Shown: positions 27,093 through 35,975 of the stretch, in pieces
How the letters are laid out: each line of letters opens with the position of its first letter
Numbering within the stretch: the first letter of the stretch is position 1
Source: RYN-230 sp963704995
GTDB taxonomy: Bacteria; Actinomycetota; Actinomycetes; Streptosporangiales; Streptosporangiaceae
Direction: 5' to 3'
Assembly (NCBI GenBank): GCA_963704995.1
Contig: CAVPIM010000014.1
Coordinates: 1 to 64,000 of the forward strand
Length of the DNA stretch: 64,000 nt
Made by a program: the position numbers and the translations under genes
The notes under the pieces: generated by a model
What the model was told of the DNA's origin: nothing
The model's database searches: none
What the model saw: only the letters and a program-made list of their open reading frames with translations

Positions 27093-29648
27093 GTGAGTGA
27101 CGAGGCCCCGTGGCCAGGGAGCGCAGTCCCGGCGGGCGCGCGGGTCGCCGGGTACCGCCTCGATGAGCAGATCGGCCGCGGCGGGATGGCGGTCGTCTAC
27201 CGCGCGTACGACGTCCAGCTGGACCGGCAGGTCGCGCTCAAGGTTCTCGACCCGGTGCTGGCCGGGGACGAGGGTTTCCAGCAGCGGTTCATCCGCGAGT
27301 CCCGGGCGGCCGCCGCGGTGGATCACCCGAACATCATCCCCGTCTTCGCCGCGGGTGAGGCCGACGGCGTGCTGTTCATCGCCATGCGCTACGTGTCCGG
27401 CCCCGATGTGCGGACCCTCATCGACGCGGCCGGGCCGCTGCCCGCCCCGCGGGCCGTGGACATCGTGTTCCAGGTGGCTGCCGCGCTGGACACCGCGCAC
27501 GAGCGGGGCCTGGTGCACCGGGACGTGAAACCGGCGAACATGCTGCTCGACCCGGCTCCGGGCGGCGGCCGCGGGGACCATGTGTACCTATCCGATTTCG
27601 GGCTGAGCAAGCAGGCCGTGGCCGGCCTGGGCCTGACCGCGACCGGCCAGCTAGTCGGCACGCTCGACTACGTCGCCCCGGAGCAGATCGAGAACCGGCC
27701 GGTGGACGGCCGGGGCGACCTGTACTCGCTGGCGTGCACCGCGTTCGAGATGCTGTCCGGCGCCCCGCCGTTCCGCCGCGATCAGCACCTGGCCCTGCTG
27801 TGGGCGCAGCTGTCCGAGCCGCCGCCACGGCTCACCCGGTCTCGTCCCGACCTCCCGCCCGCCGTGGACCAGGTCATGGCGAAAGCCCTGGCCAAGTCGC
27901 CCGGCGACCGTTACCCGCGGTGCCTGGACTTCGCGGAGGCGCTGCGCGCCGCCTGCCTGTCCGGCCCGGCCCAGCCTGGCGCCGCGGGGCCCGGCCCGGG
28001 AGAAAACCGCCCCGTGGGGCCGGAGCCGGCGGACGAGCCAGCCACGGCGCCGGTGTTCGGTGTCCCGTACGCGCAGAGCCGTGAGGGCCCGCGTACCGAC
28101 CCGGCCGGGGCCGCCTGGACCCAGCCGCCGTTATCCCCGCCTGGTGCAGCGTCCGGCCCCGCCACGGACCCGCCACGGACCGCCCGGCCCCGCCACGGAC
28201 CCCCCCTTCACCACCGGCCCCGCGACAGACCCGCCCCTTCACCACCGGCCCCGCCACGGACCCGCCCGTCACCGCCGGCCCCGCCACGGACCCGCCCATC
28301 ACCGGGCCTGCCCTGGCCGGCCCTTCACTGGCCGGGCCCTTCACTGGCCGGCCCTTCACTGGCCGGGCCTTCTATCGCCGGGTCCCCGGCGGGGGCCGCC
28401 CCCGGGGAGCCCGCCCCCGCCGGGGGCGGCCGTCCGGGAACCCCGGCGCTGGGCGATAACCGGAGCTGGTGGCGCTCCCGGATGGTGGCGGCCCTGATCG
28501 CCCTGGTCGTCCTGGGCCTGGCCGGCACCGCACTGGCCATCACGCACCGGGGCCGGACAGCCGCCGTGGCGCTGACCCCGCCCGGCTGCGATACGGCGTC
28601 GTCCACCGCGCCGCGGCTGGCCGGCATTCATCCCCAGTTCGTCACGCTGGCCGGGATGCCGTTCGCCGTCACGGTGACCGGCGACGGGCGCTGGTCGTTC
28701 GTATCCACCGGGATAGGCCGCTCGATCGAGGTGCTGCGGGCCGGCGCCGGGCTGGCCCCCGTCCTGACCCACCAGATCGCGGTGCCGGCCCCGGTACACG
28801 GTGAGGCCATCACCCCGGATGGGCACTACCTGCTGGCCGCCTCGGGCAGCGGGGTCGTGGTGGTCCGGGTGCGCCGCGCGGAGCATGGCCGGGCCGGCAG
28901 CGTGCTGGGCACCCTGGCCAGCCCAGGCGGGGCCGGGGCGGCCGAGGTGGCGCTGTCCCGGGATGGCCGGTTCGCGTTCGTCACCTTGCCGGGCAGCGGC
29001 ACCCTGGCGGTGTTCAACCTGGCCGCCGCGCTGGCCAGCGGGCTGCACGACTCCGGTTTCGTCGGCGACGTGCGGCTCGGGGTGAACCCGGTCGGGGTCA
29101 CCCTGTCCCGCGACGGCCAGTGGCTGTACGTGACCACCCAGAGGCGTGACCGGCAGGGCGGCCAGGGCACGCTCAGCGTGATCAGCGTCGCCCGGGCCGA
29201 GTCACAGCCCGCCCGCTCCGTCACGAGCACGGTGCTGGCGGGCTGCGGCCCAGGCCGGGTGATCACCACGTCCGGCGGCTCGACCGTCTGGGTGACCGCC
29301 AAGGCCAGCAACACGCTGCTGGCGTTCTCGGCCGCGCGGCTGCGCAGCGACCCGGGCCGGGCGCTGATCGCGAAGGTCCGGGTCGGCCAGGCGCCGATCG
29401 GGCTCACCGCGCTGTCCGGCGGCCGCCGGATCCTGGTCGCGAACTCCGGGATGCGCCAGGGCCATCCGGCCTGCCTCGCGGTGATCGACGCGGCCGCGGC
29501 CCTGGCCGGCCGCCCGGCGTTCGTCGGCGTGATCGGCGCGGGAGTCCTGCCGCGTGAGTTCGCCGTGGAGCCCGGCGGCCGGACCGCACTGGTGACGAAT
29601 TCCGCCTCACACCAATTGGAGGCCGTAAATGTATCCCGGCTGGGATAA
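27093..29648 (+). CDS. Membrane Ser/Thr kinase with extracellular beta-propeller (second paralogue, PknF-like context)
   Basis: An 851-residue paralogue of the 10203-12827 kinase, divergent from the FHA-ABC exporter. GTG 27093 is chosen because GGAGG is close and the protein VSDEAPWPGS aligns to the other kinase's start; a codon at 27027 would add 22 unlikely residues. Motifs are GRGGMAVVY, Lys in VALKV, HRDVKPAN near 141-148, LSDFGLSK and YVAPEQ. The linker holds an imperfect 30-base minisatellite (28186-28306) and a 15-base one after it. One helix spans about 463-483 (MVAALIALVVLGLAGTALAI). The outside YncE-like propeller shows HGEAITPDGHYLLAA, EVALSRDGRFAFVTL and PVGVTLSRDGQWLYV. It should sense an envelope or lipid signal and phosphorylate the FHA-ABC neighbour. 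Confidence 0.93.
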   Translation: MSDEAPWPGSAVPAGARVAGYRLDEQIGRGGMAVVYRAYDVQLDRQVALKVLDPVLAGDEGFQQRFIRESRAAAAVDHPNIIPVFAAGEADGVLFIAMRYVSGPDVRTLIDAAGPLPAPRAVDIVFQVAAALDTAHERGLVHRDVKPANMLLDPAPGGGRGDHVYLSDFGLSKQAVAGLGLTATGQLVGTLDYVAPEQIENRPVDGRGDLYSLACTAFEMLSGAPPFRRDQHLALLWAQLSEPPPRLTRSRPDLPPAVDQVMAKALAKSPGDRYPRCLDFAEALRAACLSGPAQPGAAGPGPGENRPVGPEPADEPATAPVFGVPYAQSREGPRTDPAGAAWTQPPLSPPGAASGPATDPPRTARPRHGPPLHHRPRDRPAPSPPAPPRTRPSPPAPPRTRPSPGLPWPALHWPGPSLAGPSLAGPSIAGSPAGAAPGEPAPAGGGRPGTPALGDNRSWWRSRMVAALIALVVLGLAGTALAITHRGRTAAVALTPPGCDTASSTAPRLAGIHPQFVTLAGMPFAVTVTGDGRWSFVSTGIGRSIEVLRAGAGLAPVLTHQIAVPAPVHGEAITPDGHYLLAASGSGVVVVRVRRAEHGRAGSVLGTLASPGGAGAAEVALSRDGRFAFVTLPGSGTLAVFNLAAALASGLHDSGFVGDVRLGVNPVGVTLSRDGQWLYVTTQRRDRQGGQGTLSVISVARAESQPARSVTSTVLAGCGPGRVITTSGGSTVWVTAKASNTLLAFSAARLRSDPGRALIAKVRVGQAPIGLTALSGGRRILVANSGMRQGHPACLAVIDAAAALAGRPAFVGVIGAGVLPREFAVEPGGRTALVTNSASHQLEAVNVSRLG
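28186..28306 (+). repeat. 30-base minisatellite in kinase linker
   Basis: Four units beginning GGCCCCGCCACGGACCC at 28186, 28216, 28247 and 28277, with lengths 30, 31, 30 and 30. The 31-base unit moves later units into another codon phase, so the same DNA encodes RPRHGPPLHH first and PAPPRTRPSP later. A 15-base repeat (GGCCCTTCACTGGCC-like) continues to about 28370. Confidence 0.85.
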
Positions 29649-29822
29649 TTCAATTCCCAGAAACCTGGATGACCCGGTGGTGAACAGGGCAGATACTGTC
29701 CCTGGCGGGTCATCACCGGCCCGCCTGGCCGCCGTCAGCCCCTGCGCCCCGGACGGTCATGTCATAACATCTGCGCAACGCTGCCTGGCACCCGGCCGGG
29801 ACACGAGCACCTGGCGGCTTCC

Positions 29823-30602
29823 GTGAGCGAATACCCAACGCAACGCCTGCCGATCCAGCACGGGAACGACGGCGGATACGGGGGTGGTCTCATCGATGAC
29901 CCCGACGACCGGTACCGCCGCGCCCCGCGGCGGCGCCGCCGCTGGCCGCTCGTCCTGCTCATCGTCCTGGTGGTGCTGGCCGCCCTGTTCGTGGTGGCCG
30001 ACCGGGTGGCCGTCCGCTTCGCGGACAACCAGTTCGCCACCCAGATCCAGAAGCAGGGCTTCAGCTCCAAGCCGGACGTCGCGATCCAGGGCTTCCCGTT
30101 CCTGACCCAGCTGGCCGCCCGCGACTTCCAGAACGTTCACATCACCGCCACCGGCGAGAAGGTCGGCCCGGTGACGATCGACGACATCAACGCGACCATC
30201 AAGGACATCAAGCTCAACTCCGGCTTCAACAGCGGCACGGTGTCCAGCATCGACGGCACCGGGCTGATCACCTTCGGCAGCCTGGCCCAGGCCGGGTCCA
30301 GCGCGGCCGGGGTGGCCGACCTGAAGATCGCCCGGCTCAGCAACGACAAGGCGAAGATCACCGCCAACGTGGCGGGCATCTTCTCCGGCAGCGGCGTGGC
30401 CCGGGTGACCGAGTCGGGCAACAAGATCCACGTCAAGCTCCTCTCGGCCGGCGGGCTGCCGACCTCGCTGCTGGGCGGCCTCGGCAGCTTCACCATCCCG
30501 CTGCCCAACCTGCCGATGGGCATGACGCTGCAGAGTGTCACGCTCACGTCCCAGGGCGCCCAGGTCCACATCACCGGGCACAACATCCCCTTCGGAAACT
30601 GA
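29823..30602 (+). CDS. LmeA/DUF2993-type lipid-binding membrane-anchored protein
   Basis: A 259-residue protein starting at GTG 29823. A basic cytosolic tail (RRAPRRRRR) leads into one membrane helix at 41-59 (WPLVLLIVLVVLAALFVVA). The rest is an extracytoplasmic DUF2993 domain (VRFADNQFATQIQKQGFSSKP, VAIQGFPFLTQLAARDFQNVHITATGE, SSIDGTGLITFGSLA). Mycobacterial LmeA binds phosphoinositide-type lipids in the periplasm and helps lipomannan elongation. The same role is inferred only at the level of lipid binding. It follows the kinase by 174 bases on the same strand and may be co-transcribed with it. Confidence 0.88.
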   Translation: MSEYPTQRLPIQHGNDGGYGGGLIDDPDDRYRRAPRRRRRWPLVLLIVLVVLAALFVVADRVAVRFADNQFATQIQKQGFSSKPDVAIQGFPFLTQLAARDFQNVHITATGEKVGPVTIDDINATIKDIKLNSGFNSGTVSSIDGTGLITFGSLAQAGSSAAGVADLKIARLSNDKAKITANVAGIFSGSGVARVTESGNKIHVKLLSAGGLPTSLLGGLGSFTIPLPNLPMGMTLQSVTLTSQGAQVHITGHNIPFGN

Positions 30603-30657
30603 GCTAGCCGGGGCCGCTGGCTAGCGCACACCCCGGCGCCGGCTTACCATCGCGGTC

Positions 30658-32997
30658 GTGGCCATGATGTTCGGCGTCGTCAAGCGCCTGCTGCTGGGAC
30701 GCCCAGTACGCAGTGACCGACTCGGTCACACCCTGCTCCCCAAGCGGATAGCGCTGCCCGTATTCGCCAGCGACGCCCTCTCCTCGGTGGCCTACGCGAC
30801 CGAGGAGATCCTGATCGTCCTGTCGGTCGGCGGTATCGCGTTCTTCCACTACACCCCGTACATCGCGCTCGCGGTGGGCGTGCTCATGCTGGTCGTGGTC
30901 GCCTCCTACCGGCAGAACGTGCACGCGTACCCGTCCGGCGGCGGGGACTACGAGGTGGCCACCACCAACCTCGGTCCCCCGGTGGGCCTGGTGGTGGCCA
31001 GCGCACTGATGGTCGACTACACGCTGACGGTCGCGGTGTCCGTCTCAGCCGGGGTGGCCAACCTGGCGTCAGCCTTCCCGGTCCTGGACTCCCACGTCAC
31101 GCTCATCGCCGTGCTGGTAGTGGCGGTCATCGCGCTGATGAACCTGCGCGGGGTCCGCGAGTCGGGCACCGCGTTCGCCATCCCGACCTACTGCTTCATC
31201 GCCGTGGTCACCCTGCTGATCATCTGGGGTCTCACCCGGCTCGGGCTCGGCCATCACCTGGAGTCCGACAGCGCGTCCTACCGGATCAAGACCAGCCGCG
31301 AGTACACCGGGGTGGCCCTGATCTTCTTGCTGCTGCGCGCGTTCTCCTCCGGCTGCACCGCGCTGACCGGGGTCGAGGCGATCAGCAACGGGGTGCCTGC
31401 CTTCCGCAAGCCCAAGAGCAAGAACGCCGCCACCACGCTGCTCCTGCTCGGCTTGATCGCGGTGTCGATGTTCGCCGGGGTCACGGCGCTGGCCCTGGCC
31501 AGCCACGTGCACTACGCCCCCGAGCAGAACCTGATCGGCATGCCGGCGGGCACCACCCAGCGCACGGTCATCGCCCAGGTCGGCCGGGCCGTGTTCGGCG
31601 ACACCTCGCCGCTGTTCTACGTCCTGCAGCTGTTCACCGCGCTGATCCTGGTGCTGGCGGCGAACACGGCGTTCAACGGTTTCCCGGTGCTGGCCTCGAT
31701 CCTGTCCCGGGACGGGAACATGCCCCGCCAGCTGCGTAACCGCGGCGACCGGCTGGCCTTCAGTAACGGGATCCTGCTGCTGGCCGGGTTCGCGATCTTG
31801 CTGATCGTGGTGTTCCAGGCCTCCCCCACCCGGCTGATCCAGCTCTACATCATCGGCGTGTTCGTGTCGTTCGTGTGCAGCCAGACCGGGATGATCCGGC
31901 ACTGGAACCGCCTGCTGCGCGACGAGACCGACAAGAGCGCGCGCCGGCGGATGGCCCGCTCCCGGGTCATCAACACGATCGGCGCCTGCTTCACCGCGGT
32001 GGTCCTGGTCATCGTGCTGATCAGCAAGTTCGCCAGCGGCGCCTGGATCGTCGTGGTCGCGATGCCGGTCATCTGGTTCACCATGCGCGGGATCCACCGG
32101 CACTACGACAACGTCGCGGTCGAGCTGACCCCGCCCGAGGACCTCACCATCACCCTGCCCGCCCGCAACCGGACCATCGTCCTGGTGTCCAAGCTGCACC
32201 TGCCGACCCTGCGGGCCGTGTCCTACGCCCGCGCCACCCAGCCGAGCCACCTCGAGGCGGTCACGGTGGACGTGGACGAGGCGGAGACGATGCGGCTGAA
32301 GGAGGAATGGGAGCGGGCCAACATCCCGGTCCCGCTGACCGTGGTGGCCTCGCCCTACCGGGAGATCGCCCGGCCGGTGCTGGGCTACGTCAAGCGGCTG
32401 CGCCGGGAAAGCCCCCGCGACATCGTCACCGTGTACATCCCCGAGTACGTGCTCGGGCACTGGTGGGAGCAGTTGCTGCACAACCACAGCGCGCTGCGGC
32501 TGAAGTCCCGGCTCCTGCTCGTGCCCGGCGTGGTGGTGGCCAGTGTCCCCTACCAGCTGCGCTCCGCCGCGCACCGTTACCCGGCGGGCGTCCCGCTGCC
32601 GACCACGCTGGACGCCACGCCGCCGAACGGCGGGGCGGACGCGATGCCGCCGCTGGTCAAGCTGACCGCCGACCGCGACGCGCTGCACGCCGCCGACCTC
32701 CAGGCCGAGTGCCGGGACGAGGGGGCGACCCCGATCGCCGACACCGCCGCCCACGAGTACGTGGACGTGGCAGGCACCCTGCGCACCGTCACCCTCCGCC
32801 CGCGGGGCACCAGCCTCACGATGGAAGCGGACCTGTGGGACGGCACCGGCAGCGTCACCCTGATCTGGCTGGGCCGCCGGGACATCCCGGGCATCCGGCC
32901 GGGGCGGCGGATCACGGTGCACGGCCGGGTGGCCCAGGTCAAGGACGAGCGGACCATCTACAACCCCAGCTACCAGCTCCAGCCCGGCCCGGAGTAG
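30658..32997 (+). CDS. KimA-like APC potassium transporter fused to a C-terminal OB-fold domain
   Basis: A 779-residue protein. GTG 30658 lies about eight bases after a TTACCAT that could be a -10 box, so the mRNA may be leaderless. Residues 1 to about 470 form twelve helices closely resembling the KimA/YdaO proton-K+ symporters: VFASDALSSVAYATEEILIVLS carries the conserved Asp and Tyr of the K+ site, then SYRQNVHAYPSGGGDYEVA, FSSGCTALTGVEAISNGVPAF and AANTAFNGFPVLASILSRDGNMP. A cytosolic USP-like part follows (ILVSKLHLPTLRAVSYARATQ), as in KimA, where c-di-AMP binds. Beyond about residue 690 an OB-fold is added (LRTVTLRPRGTSLTMEADLW, SVTLIWLGRRDIPGIRPGRRI); in streptomycetes such OB-folds are usually separate small genes. 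It is convergent with KdpE, six bases apart. Confidence 0.85.
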   Translation: MAMMFGVVKRLLLGRPVRSDRLGHTLLPKRIALPVFASDALSSVAYATEEILIVLSVGGIAFFHYTPYIALAVGVLMLVVVASYRQNVHAYPSGGGDYEVATTNLGPPVGLVVASALMVDYTLTVAVSVSAGVANLASAFPVLDSHVTLIAVLVVAVIALMNLRGVRESGTAFAIPTYCFIAVVTLLIIWGLTRLGLGHHLESDSASYRIKTSREYTGVALIFLLLRAFSSGCTALTGVEAISNGVPAFRKPKSKNAATTLLLLGLIAVSMFAGVTALALASHVHYAPEQNLIGMPAGTTQRTVIAQVGRAVFGDTSPLFYVLQLFTALILVLAANTAFNGFPVLASILSRDGNMPRQLRNRGDRLAFSNGILLLAGFAILLIVVFQASPTRLIQLYIIGVFVSFVCSQTGMIRHWNRLLRDETDKSARRRMARSRVINTIGACFTAVVLVIVLISKFASGAWIVVVAMPVIWFTMRGIHRHYDNVAVELTPPEDLTITLPARNRTIVLVSKLHLPTLRAVSYARATQPSHLEAVTVDVDEAETMRLKEEWERANIPVPLTVVASPYREIARPVLGYVKRLRRESPRDIVTVYIPEYVLGHWWEQLLHNHSALRLKSRLLLVPGVVVASVPYQLRSAAHRYPAGVPLPTTLDATPPNGGADAMPPLVKLTADRDALHAADLQAECRDEGATPIADTAAHEYVDVAGTLRTVTLRPRGTSLTMEADLWDGTGSVTLIWLGRRDIPGIRPGRRITVHGRVAQVKDERTIYNPSYQLQPGPE

Positions 32998-33003
32998 GCC
33001 CGC

Positions 33004-33684
33004 TCAGCCTGGGCCCTGGAATCTATAGCCCATGCCGGGCTCGGTGTGCAGGTAGCGCGGCCGGGACGGGTCGGGTTCCAGCTTGCGCCGCAGGTGAGCC
33101 ACGTGGACCCGGAGGTAGTTCGCCTCGGTCTGGTACTGCGGCCCCCACACCTCCTGCAGGAGCTGCTTCTGGGTGACGAGCCGGTTTTCGTTGCGGACAA
33201 GTATTTCCAGCAGCGACCACTCGGTCGGGGTCAGCCGGATATCGCCGCCGTCCCGGATGACGCGCTTCGCCGCCAGGTCCACGGTGAAGTCCGGGGTCAC
33301 CAGGACCGGCTCGTCAGGGGCGGGCGTCGCCCGGCGGACCGCGGCGCGGAGCCGGGCGAGCAGCTCGTTCATGCCGAACGGCTTGGTGACGTAGTCGTCC
33401 GCGCCGGCGTCCAGGGCCGCCACCTTCTGGACCTCCTGGCCCCACGCCGAGAGCACGATGATCGGGGTGGACGTCCAGCCGCGCACGCCCCGGATCACCT
33501 CGGTGCCGTCCATGTCCGGCAGGCCGAGGTCCAGGATCAGCACGTCCGGGCGGTCCCGGGCCATCGCGGCCAGCCCGGACGCGCCGTCCGCCGCGGTGGT
33601 GACCTCGTATTTGCGGGCGGTGAGGTTGATCCGCAGGGCGCGCAGGATCGGCTCCTCGTCGTCGATGACGAGGACCCTGGTCAC
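33004..33684 (-). CDS. kdpE: KdpE-type response regulator
   Basis: A 226-residue OmpR-family regulator from GTG 33684. Receiver: MTRVLVIDDEEPILRALRINL, phospho-Asp in LILDLGLPDMDG, Ser in VLSAWGQE, Lys in YVTKPFGMNE. The winged helix has LTPTEWSLLEILVRNENRLVTQKQLLQEVWGPQY and NYLRVHVAHLRRKLEPDPSRPRYLHTEPGMGYRF, which is the KdpE-type end. KdpE normally switches on the kdpFABC K+ ATPase; those genes are not in this window. Its stop is six bases from that of the KimA-like transporter. It lies 49 bases after its kinase gene and is surely co-expressed with it. Confidence 0.9.
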   Translation of the reverse strand: MTRVLVIDDEEPILRALRINLTARKYEVTTAADGASGLAAMARDRPDVLILDLGLPDMDGTEVIRGVRGWTSTPIIVLSAWGQEVQKVAALDAGADDYVTKPFGMNELLARLRAAVRRATPAPDEPVLVTPDFTVDLAAKRVIRDGGDIRLTPTEWSLLEILVRNENRLVTQKQLLQEVWGPQYQTEANYLRVHVAHLRRKLEPDPSRPRYLHTEPGMGYRFQGPG

Positions 33685-33732
33685 GTAGCGCCGGCCCGAG
33701 CGGTCACTGCCCGGTCCTCATGGCCCGGGTCC

Positions 33733-35584
33733 TCACGGCTCGGCGGGCGCGGCCGAGGCAGCCGGGGCGGCCGCCACCGGCAGGCTCACCTGGACCGTCA
33801 GCCCGCCGCCCGGCGTATCCGCGGCGTGGATCGTGCCGCCCATCGCCTCCAGGAAGCCCTTGGACACCGCCAGCCCGAGTCCGACGCCGTTGCCCGTCGC
33901 CCGGTCGCCGAGCCGCTCGAACGGCTCGAACATGCGCAGCTTGAACTCGTCGGGCACGCCCGGGCCGTGGTCGCACACCTCCAGCCGCACGCTCTCCCCG
34001 GCCGGGCAGGCCCGCAGCTCCGGCGGCCGTCCCTGCGGGGAATGGGCCAGCGCGTTGGAGAACAGGTTGGCTAGCACCCGTTCCAGCAGCACCGGGTCGG
34101 TGCGCACCAGGGGCAGGTCGTCCGGCACCGCGATCCGCACGCTGCTGGCCGGGGCCAGCCCGAGCAGGGCGGCCGGCGCGACCTCCTCAACCGAGGTGGG
34201 CCGCAGGAACGGCTGCAGCGATCCGGTGGCCAGCCGGCTCATGTCGAGCAGGTTGCCGATCAGCGCGTCCAGCCGGTCGGCGCCGTCTTCGATCGTCGCG
34301 AGCAGCGCCGCCTCGTCGGCCGCGGTCCACTCCACGTCGGTCTGCCGCAGCGTGCTGACGCTGGCCTTGATCGAGGCCAGCGGGGTGCGCAGGTCGTGGC
34401 TGACCGCGGCGAGCAGCGCGGTGCGCATCCGGTTCCCCTCGGCCAGCGCCTCGGCCTGGGCCGCCTGGGTACGCAACCGGTCCCGGTCCAGCGCCGCACC
34501 CGCCTGGGCCGCGAAGCCGTCCAGCAGCCGGGCCGTGATCGGGCGGGGCTGGCCGGCCACAATCAGGGCCACCGTGTCGCTGACCGGGACCCGGGTCGCC
34601 ACCGCCGCGGGCGGCGCGGTGCCGCTGGCCGCGACCCTCACCCACTGGTCCCGGACCCGCTCGGCCAGCTCGGCCCGGCCGCCCCAGGCGCCGGTCAGGT
34701 GGTCGAGCACCGCGGTGGGCGTGTCGGCGCCGCCGAGCACGGTCTGGGCCAGCTCCAGCAGGGACGCGGCCTCGCCGGCGCTGCGGGACGCCAGCACCTG
34801 CCAGGCGCGCGGCCAGGTGGACCACGCTGCTCACCGTCACCGCCACGGTGACGAACAGCAGCAGCGCCAGCATGTTGCGGGGCTCGGCGATGGTCAGGGT
34901 GTGCAGCGGGCGGGTGAAGTACCAGTTGAGCAGGAGGCTCGCGGTGATCGCGGCGAGCACCGCGGGCCAGAAGCCGCCGACGATCGCCACCGCGACCACG
35001 GCCACCAGGTAGACCAGCAGGTCGTTGGCGAGGTCCAGGTGCGGGCGCAGGGCCGCCAGAAGCAGGGTCAGCAGCGGGAGCCCGGCGGCCAGCAGCGCGA
35101 TCCCGGCGGCCTGGCGCCTGCCCCGCAGGCCCGTCCGCATGGTCACGCGCGGCGGCGCGGTGATCCGGGCCCGGCCCGTGTCACCGCCTGGGGATCGCTC
35201 GCCACGCACGCGCACAACCCCTAGTCTGAACGACTTCGCCAGCCAGCGCACCATCAGGCCGGTGCCGGCCCCGGCCAGGACACACGCCGCCATGACCACG
35301 GCGGCCCGCGCCGCGACCGGGCCGGTCATCCGGAGCTGGGCGTAAGGCGGGCGGGAGAAGCCCGCCACCGTGAGCCAGCCGATCAGCCCGAGCGCGGGCG
35401 CGGCCAGTGGCTCGGACACCGCGGAGATCGTGACGACCAGCACGGCGGCCAGGATGAGCACCCCGGTGGCCGGGAGACGGCCCCCGAGCCCGGCGGCCAG
35501 CGCCCCGGTCAGCAGCAGCGCGGTGAAGCCGGCGGGCAGCGCGTAGTGCGCGGCCAGCCCGCGCGGGGCACGGTTACCGTCCAT
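33733..35584 (-). CDS. KdpD-C-like DUF4118 sensor kinase, one frame break
   Basis: A membrane histidine kinase starting at ATG 35584. It has two hydrophobic blocks: an N-terminal set (TALLLTGALAAGLGGRLPATGVLILAAVL...) and the DUF4118 four-helix unit (LYLVAVVAVAIVGGFWPAVLAAITASLLLNWYFTRPLHTLTIAEP). The frame breaks near 34806-34812, at HLAARL to VLASRSAGEAASLLELAQ. Then comes a GAF-like part, H-box ALLAAVSHDLRTPLASIKASV, N-box NLFSNALAHSPQG and GNGVGLGLAVSKGFLEAMGG. The N-terminal KdpD and USP domains of full-length KdpD are absent, so it is the short actinobacterial form. It partners the KdpE regulator. Without kdpFABC nearby its target may be the adjacent KimA-like transporter, an inference. 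Confidence 0.87.
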
Positions 35585-35971
35585 CGGGTTCAGTCTCGCC
35601 GCGCGCGCGGCGACTGAATCTGATCTTCACGCGGCCTTAACACCGCCCGGCAGGACCTTAACGCTCCCCTAACGGTCTGTCCGCCGCGCCCGGGGAGCCC
35701 CGCTGGCCCGCCCCGGCAGCCAGGCCGCCAGCAGCAGCCCGGGCCGATCCCTCCGCGCCACCCCCGCCGGCCGCCCCGGCCCCGCCACCAGCGGCGCGGC
35801 CCGGAGTTCCCCGCTGACCGCCTTCCGGGCGGCCGGGACCCCGGTGCCACGCCGGCCGCCCCGGCCCCGCCACCAGCGGCGCGGCCCGGAGTTCCCCGCT
35901 GACCCGCCTTCCGGGCGCAGGCCAATCGTGATCATGGGGTTACTGGGGCTCCAGGCCCAGTAACCCCATGA
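35585..35971. other. Intergenic region with tandem duplication and inverted repeat
   Basis: About 390 bases without a gene. It holds the presumed promoter of the KdpD-like gene near 35590-35680 (TTCACGCGGCCTTAACACC, ACCTTAACGCTCCCCTAACGG), then an 85-base-period duplication, then a strong inverted repeat at the stop of the MFS gene. Open frames through it are Pro/Gly/Arg-rich and have no homology I recognise. Confidence 0.6.
35765..35916. repeat. Near-perfect direct repeat, 66/67 bases, period 85
   Basis: The segment starting CGCCGGCCGCCCCGGCCCCG and ending CCTTCCGGGC occurs at 35765-35830 and again at 35850-35916. The second copy has one extra C after GCTGAC. The 19-base spacer is not repeated. 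It is non-coding and looks like a recent local duplication. Confidence 0.85.
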
Positions 35972-35975
35972 TCAC
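35928..35975. terminator. Perfect 20-base inverted repeat, terminator or dispersed palindrome
   Basis: GTGATCATGGGGTTACTGGG (35928-35947) pairs base for base with 35956-35975 across an 8-base loop. The TGA stop of the leftward MFS gene lies inside the right arm. It should form a stable hairpin ending MFS transcription. Its arms are much less GC-rich than the surroundings, which suggests a mobile or dispersed palindromic element. Confidence 0.75.

Noticed and set aside
31069..32922. A 617-residue frame antisense to the KimA-like gene
   Set aside because: Composition is typical of a shadow frame and the forward gene is unmistakable.
35765..35916. Direct repeat considered as an attachment site or insertion-sequence end
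   Set aside because: No integrase, transposase or inverted termini are near, and the copies are adjacent.
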